From Candidatus Treponema equifaecale (GTDB taxonomy: Bacteria; Spirochaetota; Spirochaetia; Treponematales; Treponemataceae), in contig JAGHUJ010000011.1 of NCBI GenBank assembly GCA_018064905.1, positions 1-40,791 on the forward strand: a DNA stretch of 40,791 nt, read 5' to 3'. Made by a program: the position numbers and the translations under genes. Below, in pieces: positions 13,913 through 21,555 of this stretch. Numbering within the stretch: the first letter of the stretch is position 1; each line of letters begins with the position of its first letter. The notes under the pieces are model-generated. The model was not told the DNA's origin. It was given only the letters and a program-made list of their open reading frames with translations, and searched no databases.

Positions 13913-16900
13913 ATGTTAGCTATTTCAATTCTCTTATCGGTTGCAGTTTCTTCTGCAATTGTAATTGTCTTCAGAAAATTTGACCGCGAAAACAATTCAA
14001 TGGACAAAGTGAAGCGTTATTCAGACAAGCGCATCGAAGAGTTCAACGAATTTTTCAACTCAGAATCACAGAAACTCAACTCACTTTCCGCAGATATGGA
14101 TACCCACCAGCTTCAGGCCGTTGCCGCTGTAAAACGTCTGGAAAAGCAGATTGAGGAATTCACAAACGCCAGCAAGGAATTCGACAAGCAGTTCCAGGCT
14201 GTGGATTCAATCGGACAGAAAATTGACGCATACGGCGGTGTTCTAAAAGAGCTTATGCAGATGACCCAGAAGGTTGAAGAAAATCTGGTTCAGGTAAGAA
14301 AGGAATCTGCAATAATCGACAAGCTGAACAGCCGTCTTGATACAAGTGAAAAGGCTCTGAACAAAATTGAAGCTCATATTCCTCAGATAAACGTAGAATT
14401 TGCAAAGCGAAACAATGAGAGCCTTAAACTGATTGGTACTGAACTTTTGAACCAGTATCAGGAAACTGCGCAGAAATTGCAGGAAGCTTCAGAACAGGCC
14501 GCACAGAAAAGTGAGAATGTTCTTGCTGCGCTTCAGAATACAATTGACCAGGCCTATGAAAATGCAAATGAAAAGGCAAAGAATCTGGAAGTTGAGTCAT
14601 TTGAGCAGCTTCGTGAGGCTTCAGAAAACAGAAAGAACAGCGTGCTTCAGGTTATCAGCGACCAGACAAAGGAACTGGCAGAACAGCTGGATTCAAGAAT
14701 CAATGAAGTTCAGAACACAAGCACAGCAAAACTTGCACAGATTCAGCAGGATGTTTCTGATGCCATGATTTCAACTCAGCAGGATGTGGAGAACGGAATC
14801 AACCAGCTTCAGTCTGCGGTAAAAGAAAAATCTGCAATGATGCATCAGGAATTCAGCGCTTCAAGCAATGACCTTAAAAAAATGCTCACAGATGCATTGG
14901 CTGCTGCAAAAATTACGGCAAAGGAACTGGCTGCAGAAACAAACGGAAACGGAAAAACTCTGGAATCTCTCCGAGAAAATCTTGGAAAGCAGATTCAGAC
15001 CTTGCAGGAACGTTACGGCAAGCTTTACGAAAAGGCTATTGCAGAAGCAGAGGCAAAAGAAAATGCAGCCTACGACAAATATCAGAAAATTTCAGACGAG
15101 CACCTCAGCGTGTACAAATCTGCTGTTGAAAACAAGGTCAACACAACTCAGAGCGAAGTAAATGCCCAGCTTAATGAATTTGTAGACAAGGTGAACGGAG
15201 TTCAGGCAGAAATTCAGGCAAAGGTCGGTGGAATGGAGAATGATATTGGAAGCCGCCTTGCAAATCTTTCTGACGGAATTGAGTCTAAATTCTCAGAACT
15301 CAGCAATTCTGTTGTTACAAAATTCAACGGCCTTACAAATGGTGTTGAGCAGCGTGTAAATGATCTTCAGTCTGATCTGGTTACAAAAATCACAAGCCTC
15401 CAGAATGAGGTGGACCAGAAAGTTACAGATCTTACAGCCACTGTGGACAATACTGTAGGTGATCTTCAGCGTGAAGTAAATGGAAAGGTAAGCAGCCTTC
15501 AGGGTGAAGTGAGCCAGAAGACTGAGCTTATTGAAAATTCAGTTAACCAGAAGATTGCAGAAATGGATCAGATTCTGGCTGACAGGGTTTCAGGAATTCA
15601 GGAAATTGTTGACAACAAGGTTAACACTCTGGATATTGATGTTGATTCAAGAGTTCAGGGAATCGTTGGCCGTGTTGATGAAAAGGTCAATTCTCTCAAA
15701 GATTTGGTTGATTCCAAGGTTTTCGGACTTGAAGACGGCGTAAATGAAAAAGTTTCTTCTCTTGAAAGTGCTGTTGATACAAAAGTAACTGAGCTTGAAC
15801 GAAATGTTACAGACCGCATCGCAGATCTTGATGACATGGTTGAATACAAGGTAAGTGGTTTGGGTGATGGTGTTACAAAGAAGGTTGACGAACTTAACCA
15901 GATGGTGGAATCAAAGGTTTCAGGTCTGGACACTCAGGTAAATGAAAAAATCACCGGTCTTGAAAATGTTGTAAAGGATGTGGCTGCAGGTCTTGAAACT
16001 TCAGTTTTCAGCAAGGTTTCTGGTCTTGAAAGCACAGTAAATGAATCTGTTACAAATCTTGAAAATCAGGTTAACGAAAAAGTGAACGGACTTTCTGAGC
16101 TTGTGGCAGGAAAAGTTAACAGTCTTGAAATGATGGTTTCTGACCGTGTTGGTGGACTTGAAGGCCGTGTTGAAGAGAAGGTAAGCGGACTGGACCAGAA
16201 AGTTGAGGATAAGGTTTCAGGCTTGGATCAGAAGGTTGAGGAAAAGGTTTCTGGACTTGATCAGGCTGTGGAAGCTAAGGTTTCAGGACTTCAGGAAAAT
16301 GTTCAGACTAAGGTTGATGATCTTCAGAAGCTGGTTATGGAAAAAGTTGGCGGGCTTCAGGAAATTGTTGATACAAAGGTTACAGTTATCGTTGACGGTG
16401 TTCAGGAAAAAGTTAAGAAACTTGAAGATGCAGTTAATTCCAATGTTTCCATCCTTGATACAGGCGTTAACGACAAGGTTCTTAAGCTTCGGGATGATGT
16501 TGAAGATATCGTAAAGAATCTTGAATCTACAGTTGATTCAAAAGTAACTACTTTGCAGGATGCCGTTTCTGAAAAGGTTTCTTCCCTTCAGTATGAGGTG
16601 GCAGACAAGGTTGGCGGTCTTGAAAAGGCTGTAAACGACAAGTGTGATCTTTTGCAGAAGAATGTTACAGATACAGTTATGAATCTTGACCAGGAAGTAA
16701 CAGGCAAGGTTGATTCTCTTCAGAATGATGTTAAGAACAGGGTGCTTGGCCTTGAAAATGAAGTTGAGACCAGAATTTCCACACTTGAAAGCAGCGTTGA
16801 CAACCGTGTTAACAATGCAAACCAGAAGGTTGATGATGCTTTGAGTCAGGTTCAGAGAAATCTTGAAGAATCTACAGTTGGTGCTTCAGAAGCTGCTGAA

Positions 16901-19225
16901 AACATTACCAGAACTGTTACAGCCGCAAATGCAGAACTTCAGGAATTCAAGACCAGATCAAATGAACAGATCAGCGCAGTTAATGCAATGCTTAAGGAAA
17001 TGCTTCAGAATATTGCTGCCAGCTACGATACAAAGCAGACAGAACTTCTTGGAGTTGTGGACAAGCAGCTTGAAAGCTACCGCAAGAACATGGAATATCG
17101 TTTCCAGAAGCTGGAACAGACTGGTGCCGATGTTGATTCTCTTGAAGCTTCATTGCGTGATGCTCTTTCAAAGACTCAGGAAAGGGTTCTGGAGGACTTT
17201 GCAAAATTCACACAGGAACAGGCTGTTCGTCATGGTCAGTTCCAGGAAGCAATCAAAAAGGATTCTGAAACAGTTTCTTCAAAAATCGGCGAGCTTGAAT
17301 CTACTCTCAATACAATCAAGGAAACTGCCAGCACAAATGTCAGTGCCACACTCAGGGACTTTGAGCAGAACTTTGGTGCAGACCTTAAGCGCAGAAGTGA
17401 TGCAATTGATGACAATCTGAACCAGTGGAAGCAGGATCTTGAATCTAAGCTTGCGGTTCTTTCTTCACAGGGCGAGGAAAGCAGACGTCAGCTTGAAGCA
17501 AAATATGCTGATGACCTTAAGACCCGTTTGAGCCAGATTCAGGAACAGAACTACGCAACTTCAGACAGATTTGAGGCTTCAATTCAGAAAACGCAGATGG
17601 AACTGCAGGCACAGATTGACGATGTTGAGCAGAAAATGCGCGAATTCAGCGAAAAGAACAGAAATGACCTTGCCGCTGCTACAACAAATACAGATTCTTA
17701 CATTAAGGGAACACTTAAAACTTATGGTGAGCGCCTGAACGAGCTTTTGAACAAGACCCTCAAAGACACCGAGGCAAATATTACAAAAGTTACTGAGGAA
17801 GTTCAGAACCGCAGCGAGTCCAATACAGCAAACATTGATGCAATGGTTGGCGACTTCAACGCATGGAGAACTCAGCTTAAGCAGCAGTTTGAGCAGACAA
17901 AGGCTCTGTACGGTTCACAGCTTGGAAACATAGAAGAATCTTCTAAGCAGAAGCTGGAGGAACTTCAGGCTGGATTTGTTCAGAACTTTGAGGAATTCAA
18001 GAGAAATGCCGTTGCTCAGCAGAATGAGCTTTCTTCTCAGATCAACGAGCTTCAGAAGCAGATTGGGGAATCTGTTGCAAACTACAAGAGCGAGACAGAA
18101 AGAATTGCACAGGAGCAGCAGAAGCTTTACGAATCAATGCTTGCAGAAACTCAGAGCCGCGTAAACGAACAGAATGCGGATTCAGAAAAATCTGTTCGCG
18201 ACCTTAAGGTTCAGATTCAGAATTTAAAAGATCAGCTTGCTTCTGAACAGGCTGACAATATGATGAAGATGCAGAACGATGCAACTGAGCTTCAGTCCCG
18301 CTTCAGTGAAATTGACAGACAGGTTAAGGCTTTTGCAGCACAGATGCAGGTTTATCAGCGTGCAGACGAGCTTAAGATTCAGCTGGACAACCAGATTTCT
18401 GATTTAAAGGATGAATTGGGCCGAGTGGATCAGTATCAGTCAATTGTAAACGAACTGGAAAATCACTTTGCAAATATTCAGAGAATCAACGATGATGTGG
18501 AGAACAAGCTGAACAAGTTCAACACTGAAAAGAACCACATTGATTCAATTGAGGGAAAATTCACACGTCTGGTTAATTTGAGCGACTCAATGGATCAGAA
18601 GATAAATGAGCTTCAGACCACCAGCGACGATTTGCAGAGCCTTCAGCTTACAGTGCGTGGATTCCAGGAGACCTTGGGCGAAATTTCAGGCCGCTATGAC
18701 AGACTTGAAAAGAAGCAGCAGATGATTGATCAGGTTAACTCACAGGTGGACAAGACTTTTGATAACCTTAAGGACATTGAAAGTCGATTGAACAATGTTA
18801 CACGACAGGCCAGCAACCTTCCTGAAACAATCAAAAACATTCAGGACAAGGTGGACTTCATCACAAACCAGAGCGGAAAAATCAACGACGCTGTGGATAA
18901 GCTCACTTCACTGGGTTCATTGGTAGAAGATGCAGAAAAACGCGTTGAACAGATTCAGCTTGCAAGACAGGGAATCGGTTCTACAGAAACACGTTTGCAG
19001 AATCTTTCAAGAGAAATCGACGAAAAGTTTGAGATGCTTGGAAGAATCACAAGAGAAGAAGTTGAAGCTACTCCAAGCGGCACAACAAATGCTGGTCGTC
19101 TTACACCTCAGGACAGAGAAGATATCAGAAAGCTTAAGAGAATGGGCTGGACAATTGAAGAAATTTCAAGACGAATGAAGCGTTCGATCGGAGAAATTGA
19201 AGCAATTCTTGAACTGGCTGATTAG
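13913..19225 (+). CDS. Giant SpiroCoCo-type coiled-coil protein with hendecad repeats
   Basis: This 1770-residue protein has one N-terminal membrane segment (MLAISILLSVAVSSAIVIVF) and then almost continuous coiled coil. Residues about 404-972 (15122-16830) are roughly 50 tandem 11-residue repeats of the pattern V-x-x-K-V-x-x-L-x-x-x, for example VEEKVSGLDQK followed by VEDKVSGLDQK. An 11-residue repeat predicts a straighter, right-leaning coil than heptads. The C-terminus ends in a small helical domain, LTPQDREDIRKLKRMGWTIE and EISRRMKRSIGEIEAIL, resembling a helix-turn-helix. It fits the spirochaete-specific SpiroCoCo family. A structural, cytoskeleton-like role is an inference. The ribosome-binding site is GGGTGGG just before the ATG. 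Confidence 0.9.
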   Translation: MLAISILLSVAVSSAIVIVFRKFDRENNSMDKVKRYSDKRIEEFNEFFNSESQKLNSLSADMDTHQLQAVAAVKRLEKQIEEFTNASKEFDKQFQAVDSIGQKIDAYGGVLKELMQMTQKVEENLVQVRKESAIIDKLNSRLDTSEKALNKIEAHIPQINVEFAKRNNESLKLIGTELLNQYQETAQKLQEASEQAAQKSENVLAALQNTIDQAYENANEKAKNLEVESFEQLREASENRKNSVLQVISDQTKELAEQLDSRINEVQNTSTAKLAQIQQDVSDAMISTQQDVENGINQLQSAVKEKSAMMHQEFSASSNDLKKMLTDALAAAKITAKELAAETNGNGKTLESLRENLGKQIQTLQERYGKLYEKAIAEAEAKENAAYDKYQKISDEHLSVYKSAVENKVNTTQSEVNAQLNEFVDKVNGVQAEIQAKVGGMENDIGSRLANLSDGIESKFSELSNSVVTKFNGLTNGVEQRVNDLQSDLVTKITSLQNEVDQKVTDLTATVDNTVGDLQREVNGKVSSLQGEVSQKTELIENSVNQKIAEMDQILADRVSGIQEIVDNKVNTLDIDVDSRVQGIVGRVDEKVNSLKDLVDSKVFGLEDGVNEKVSSLESAVDTKVTELERNVTDRIADLDDMVEYKVSGLGDGVTKKVDELNQMVESKVSGLDTQVNEKITGLENVVKDVAAGLETSVFSKVSGLESTVNESVTNLENQVNEKVNGLSELVAGKVNSLEMMVSDRVGGLEGRVEEKVSGLDQKVEDKVSGLDQKVEEKVSGLDQAVEAKVSGLQENVQTKVDDLQKLVMEKVGGLQEIVDTKVTVIVDGVQEKVKKLEDAVNSNVSILDTGVNDKVLKLRDDVEDIVKNLESTVDSKVTTLQDAVSEKVSSLQYEVADKVGGLEKAVNDKCDLLQKNVTDTVMNLDQEVTGKVDSLQNDVKNRVLGLENEVETRISTLESSVDNRVNNANQKVDDALSQVQRNLEESTVGASEAAENITRTVTAANAELQEFKTRSNEQISAVNAMLKEMLQNIAASYDTKQTELLGVVDKQLESYRKNMEYRFQKLEQTGADVDSLEASLRDALSKTQERVLEDFAKFTQEQAVRHGQFQEAIKKDSETVSSKIGELESTLNTIKETASTNVSATLRDFEQNFGADLKRRSDAIDDNLNQWKQDLESKLAVLSSQGEESRRQLEAKYADDLKTRLSQIQEQNYATSDRFEASIQKTQMELQAQIDDVEQKMREFSEKNRNDLAAATTNTDSYIKGTLKTYGERLNELLNKTLKDTEANITKVTEEVQNRSESNTANIDAMVGDFNAWRTQLKQQFEQTKALYGSQLGNIEESSKQKLEELQAGFVQNFEEFKRNAVAQQNELSSQINELQKQIGESVANYKSETERIAQEQQKLYESMLAETQSRVNEQNADSEKSVRDLKVQIQNLKDQLASEQADNMMKMQNDATELQSRFSEIDRQVKAFAAQMQVYQRADELKIQLDNQISDLKDELGRVDQYQSIVNELENHFANIQRINDDVENKLNKFNTEKNHIDSIEGKFTRLVNLSDSMDQKINELQTTSDDLQSLQLTVRGFQETLGEISGRYDRLEKKQQMIDQVNSQVDKTFDNLKDIESRLNNVTRQASNLPETIKNIQDKVDFITNQSGKINDAVDKLTSLGSLVEDAEKRVEQIQLARQGIGSTETRLQNLSREIDEKFEMLGRITREEVEATPSGTTNAGRLTPQDREDIRKLKRMGWTIEEISRRMKRSIGEIEAILELAD
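15122..16830 (+). repeat. Tandem 33-bp coding repeats (hendecads) in the coiled-coil gene
   Basis: The DNA has a 33-nt period matching an 11-residue protein repeat. The best-conserved units lie around 16165-16300, where VEEKVSGLDQ-type units recur nearly unchanged; elsewhere the units are diverged at the third codon positions. The array stays in frame throughout. Near-identical neighbouring units imply recent local duplication and possible length variation between strains. Confidence 0.85.
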
Positions 19226-19255
19226 TAGAATGGGGCTGTCTTAAAAGTAAGAATT

Positions 19256-19318
19256 TGTCATTTCGACCGAAGTGGAGAAATCTATAGACATAGACCTCTC
19301 GACTTTGCTCGAGGTGAC
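19256..19318. repeat. Inverted-repeat element with TGTCA end, copy 2
   Basis: This 63-bp relative of the element at 11516-11571 starts TGTCATTTCGACCGAAGTGG and ends CTCGAGGTGAC. It lies between the convergent coiled-coil and ispF genes. It contains the stem TCTCGA-CTTTGC-TCGAGG (one G-T pair) and is followed on the plus strand by a T-rich run (19319-19335), so it may double as the transcription terminator there. Confidence 0.55.
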
Positions 19319-19327
19319 TTATTTTTT

Positions 19328-19801
19328 TTATTTTTCTAGGAGACAGGTGCACCAGACTTCAACACATTTTCCTGTGCCAACGTCTCCCAGTTTTTCACCG
19401 GTTTTGGCTTTTACAAAGACCTGATCAAAATCGCAGCCCAGAACCGTTGCAATTGATTTTCTGACTTCATCGCGGAAGGGCAGGAATTTTGGCTTTTCCA
19501 ATGCAATCACGCAGTCCAGATTTCCCAGATTCCATCCGGCAGCTTTTACATCATCCCAGCATTTTGAAAGAAGCATCTTTGAGTCTGCATCCTTCCACTG
19601 TGGATCACTGGGCGGAAAGTATGAGCCAATGTCTCCAAGACCGCTGGCACCAAGCAAAGCATCGGTAATTGCGTGAAGAAGCACGTCCCCGTCTGAATGG
19701 CCTGCTTCACCTTTTTCGAATGGAATTTCAACTCCACCCAAAATAAGTCTTCGGCCTTCTGTGAGCACGTGTTTGTCGTAGCCAAGTCCAACTCTTATCA
19801 T
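19328..19801 (-). CDS. ispF: 2-C-methyl-D-erythritol 2,4-cyclodiphosphate synthase IspF
   Basis: IspF cyclises the CDP-methylerythritol phosphate intermediate of the MEP isoprenoid pathway. The 157-residue protein has the zinc-site block GYDKH near the N-terminus, the HSDGDVLLHAITDALLGA segment, GDIGSYFPPSDP, and the C-terminal KAKTGEKLGDVG corresponding to the usual KATTxExLGfxG. The length matches the family. Its ATG overlaps the ispD stop by 4 nt (ATGA), so the two are translationally coupled on the minus strand. Some relatives have a single fused IspDF; here they are separate but overlapping. Confidence 0.95.
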   Translation of the reverse strand: MIRVGLGYDKHVLTEGRRLILGGVEIPFEKGEAGHSDGDVLLHAITDALLGASGLGDIGSYFPPSDPQWKDADSKMLLSKCWDDVKAAGWNLGNLDCVIALEKPKFLPFRDEVRKSIATVLGCDFDQVFVKAKTGEKLGDVGTGKCVEVWCTCLLEK

Positions 19802-20556
19802 TTGATAAAGTCCAGGTCGTTCTGATATGTGATTTTTTTGTTTTCTGGATCACCCATAACAATTTTTACATGGGAAAGCTTAAGATTTTTGTGCTTTGTG
19901 GCATATTCATCCCAGATTTCCGTATCGTCGGTGAACTCTTTTGTAAATTCTGCTGCCTCAGAATGGGCTTCCAGAATATGCTGAATTTTAAATGCCTGTG
20001 GAGTTTGAATTGCAATGAGGTTGGCCCGTTCCAAATGACGCTTGATAAATCCGTTTTCGTCAATTTCTTTCTGAGTGTCGATTGGTCTAAGTCCAGGAGC
20101 CGCTGCTCCAAATTCTTGAGCTGCCCGTTCTGTAAGTGAAATTGTTTCGGATTTTACGAAAGGCCTCGCACCGTCATGAATGAATACAACAGGATTTTCG
20201 TCTTCTGGAAGTTCTGCATTGATTTTCTGCAAAGCTTCAAAAACCGATTTCTGGCGTGTCTCTCCACCAGGCACAAAAAGGAATTTGCAGGAAGCGTTTT
20301 TTACGATTGGATCAGCAAAAAGTGCTTCCTTACATTTTGTTTCATTTGAATTTAATTCATCTGAATTGGAGCTGAAAGGGTAAGTCACTGCAACAATCTG
20401 GAAGTCCAAGGTTGAAATAAAGGCCTTTGCAGCTTCAGAAAGAACAGTTCCGCCGTTTAATGGCAGGTATTCCTTCTTGATTTTCTGACCGCTTTTATCC
20501 ATGCCGATTCTTGTTGAAGAACCTGCAGCAACCAAAATTAAAACAGGCTTGCTCAT
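19798..20556 (-). CDS. ispD: 2-C-methyl-D-erythritol 4-phosphate cytidylyltransferase IspD
   Basis: IspD adds CMP from CTP to methylerythritol 4-phosphate, the third MEP-pathway step. Motifs include the nucleotide-binding LVAAGSSTRIG near the N-terminus, a lysine-bearing KKEYLPLNG, VPGGETRQKSVFEAL, VFIHDGARPFV and IQTPQAFK, followed by DDTEIWDEY. At 252 residues it is slightly longer than the usual ~230; the extra part is a poorly conserved stretch around residues 60-85. A ribosome-binding site (AGGAG) precedes the ATG on the minus strand. carD lies upstream, so carD-ispD-ispF are probably co-transcribed. Confidence 0.94.
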   Translation of the reverse strand: MSKPVLILVAAGSSTRIGMDKSGQKIKKEYLPLNGGTVLSEAAKAFISTLDFQIVAVTYPFSSNSDELNSNETKCKEALFADPIVKNASCKFLFVPGGETRQKSVFEALQKINAELPEDENPVVFIHDGARPFVKSETISLTERAAQEFGAAAPGLRPIDTQKEIDENGFIKRHLERANLIAIQTPQAFKIQHILEAHSEAAEFTKEFTDDTEIWDEYATKHKNLKLSHVKIVMGDPENKKITYQNDLDFIK

Positions 20557-20597
20557 AGTCAGCTCCTTTTTTTTGATAAAATCAAAGGAAGTGTGGA

Positions 20598-21266
20598 TTA
20601 TTCGTCGTCTTCCTCGTCATCATCATCTGTGTTATCTGCTTCTTCTGATTCATCTGAATCGTCGTCATCATCATCGTCATTTCTTGATGAAGCAACTTCG
20701 TCTCCAAATTCATCATCATCATCTTCGTCATCATCGATGATTGTAGCTTTCTTTGGAAGAATTGCACCAAGTGGTTCAAGTTTTGCATGAAGCATTCCTT
20801 CAACTTCCTTGATTGATTTACCTGTGGCAAATGCAATTTCATCTTCGAGAAGCTTTTTTGCGCTGTCATAAAGCTTACGTTCCAAAATTGGAAGCTCCTT
20901 TACCTTTGAACGGTGGTAAAGACAGCGAACAATGCTTGCAATGTCATAGATTGAGCCCTGTTTAAGAAGATCAAGGTTCATCTGATAGCGCTGTTTCCAG
21001 TCTGAAGTTACTGGTTCAATTTCATCGCTGAGAGATTCAAGGGCCTTTAAAGCATCGTCTGCAGAAACAATCTGACGGATTCCAAGCATTTCTGCATTTT
21101 TAACTGGAACCATTACAGTCATATCTGACACTTCGATGTAAATCTTGTAATAAGGAACTTTTTCGCCCTTAATGTCTCTTTCATAAATTTCTGTAATCAG
21201 GCCAACACCCTGGCTAGGATAAACAACGCGCTGATCAACAGCAAACTGTGGATTTTCTGTACTCAT
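20598..21266 (-). CDS. carD: CarD/CdnL-family RNA-polymerase-binding regulator with a very acidic tail
   Basis: CarD-family proteins bind the RNA polymerase beta subunit and stabilise open promoter complexes. The N-terminal Tudor-like domain is visible in DQRVVYPSQGVGLITEI and KIYIEVSDMTVMVPV, and a helical DNA-binding domain follows (LLKQGSIYDIASIVRCLYHR, then LYDSAKKLLEDEIAFA). After about residue 177 the protein becomes a 45-residue tail made almost only of Asp, Glu and Ser, absent from typical CarD proteins. The start codon lies 8 nt after a TATAAT box and no ribosome-binding site is seen, suggesting a leaderless message. The acidic segment of the divergent DEAD-box protein next door is similar in composition. 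Confidence 0.93.
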   Translation of the reverse strand: MSTENPQFAVDQRVVYPSQGVGLITEIYERDIKGEKVPYYKIYIEVSDMTVMVPVKNAEMLGIRQIVSADDALKALESLSDEIEPVTSDWKQRYQMNLDLLKQGSIYDIASIVRCLYHRSKVKELPILERKLYDSAKKLLEDEIAFATGKSIKEVEGMLHAKLEPLGAILPKKATIIDDDEDDDDEFGDEVASSRNDDDDDDDSDESEEADNTDDDDEEDDE

Positions 21267-21274
21267 ACTAAAAC

Positions 21275-21303
21275 ATTATAGCATAAATTTTGGCTTTTTG
21301 CAA
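21275..21303 (-). promoter_or_regulatory. carD promoter (leaderless arrangement)
   Basis: On the minus strand TTGCAA (21303-21298), a 17-nt spacer and TATAAT (21280-21275) form a near-consensus housekeeping promoter. The -10 box ends 8 nt before the carD ATG (21266-21264), so transcription should start at or one base before the start codon. Confidence 0.75.
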
Positions 21304-21379
21304 AAGCAAGGTTAATTTTCAAAACACAAAACTCTTAATTTAAAATGCAAATTTTTCAATTATTTTCTTGAATATTCAA

Positions 21380-21407
21380 TTGTTTTCATATATAGTTAGG
21401 GTATCAT
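21380..21407 (+). promoter_or_regulatory. Possible promoter of the DEAD-box helicase gene
   Basis: TTGTTT (21380-21385), a 16-nt spacer and TATCAT (21402-21407) give a moderate sigma-70-type promoter. The start of transcription would fall near 21414, leaving a leader of about 140 nt before ATG 21556. Confidence 0.4.
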
Positions 21408-21412
21408 TTATA

Positions 21413-21438
21413 GGTTGGCAGAGGGCTAACCGTTTTTT
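21413..21438 (+). terminator. Hairpin plus T6 in the DEAD-box helicase leader
   Basis: GGTTGGC (21413-21419) pairs with GCTAACC (21425-21431) through 7 bp including one G-T pair, with the loop AGAGG, then G and six T. It has the form of an intrinsic terminator, placed about 120 nt before the helicase start. It may be an attenuator or a 5' stabilising hairpin. No upstream plus-strand gene needs a terminator here, because carD is divergent. Confidence 0.45.
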
Positions 21439-21555
21439 CTGCGTGTTTGGTTCTAACGAACATAGCTTTTGATTTCGCACTTCTTAAACTAAATCCAATT
21501 ACAGATTAATTTTTGCGATTCCCAGAGGCCAATGACACGCCATAGGGGACACATT

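Noticed and set aside
15122..16830. 33-bp periodic repeats as a CRISPR array
   Set aside because: The period continues in frame as protein hendecads without unique spacers, and no cas gene is present.
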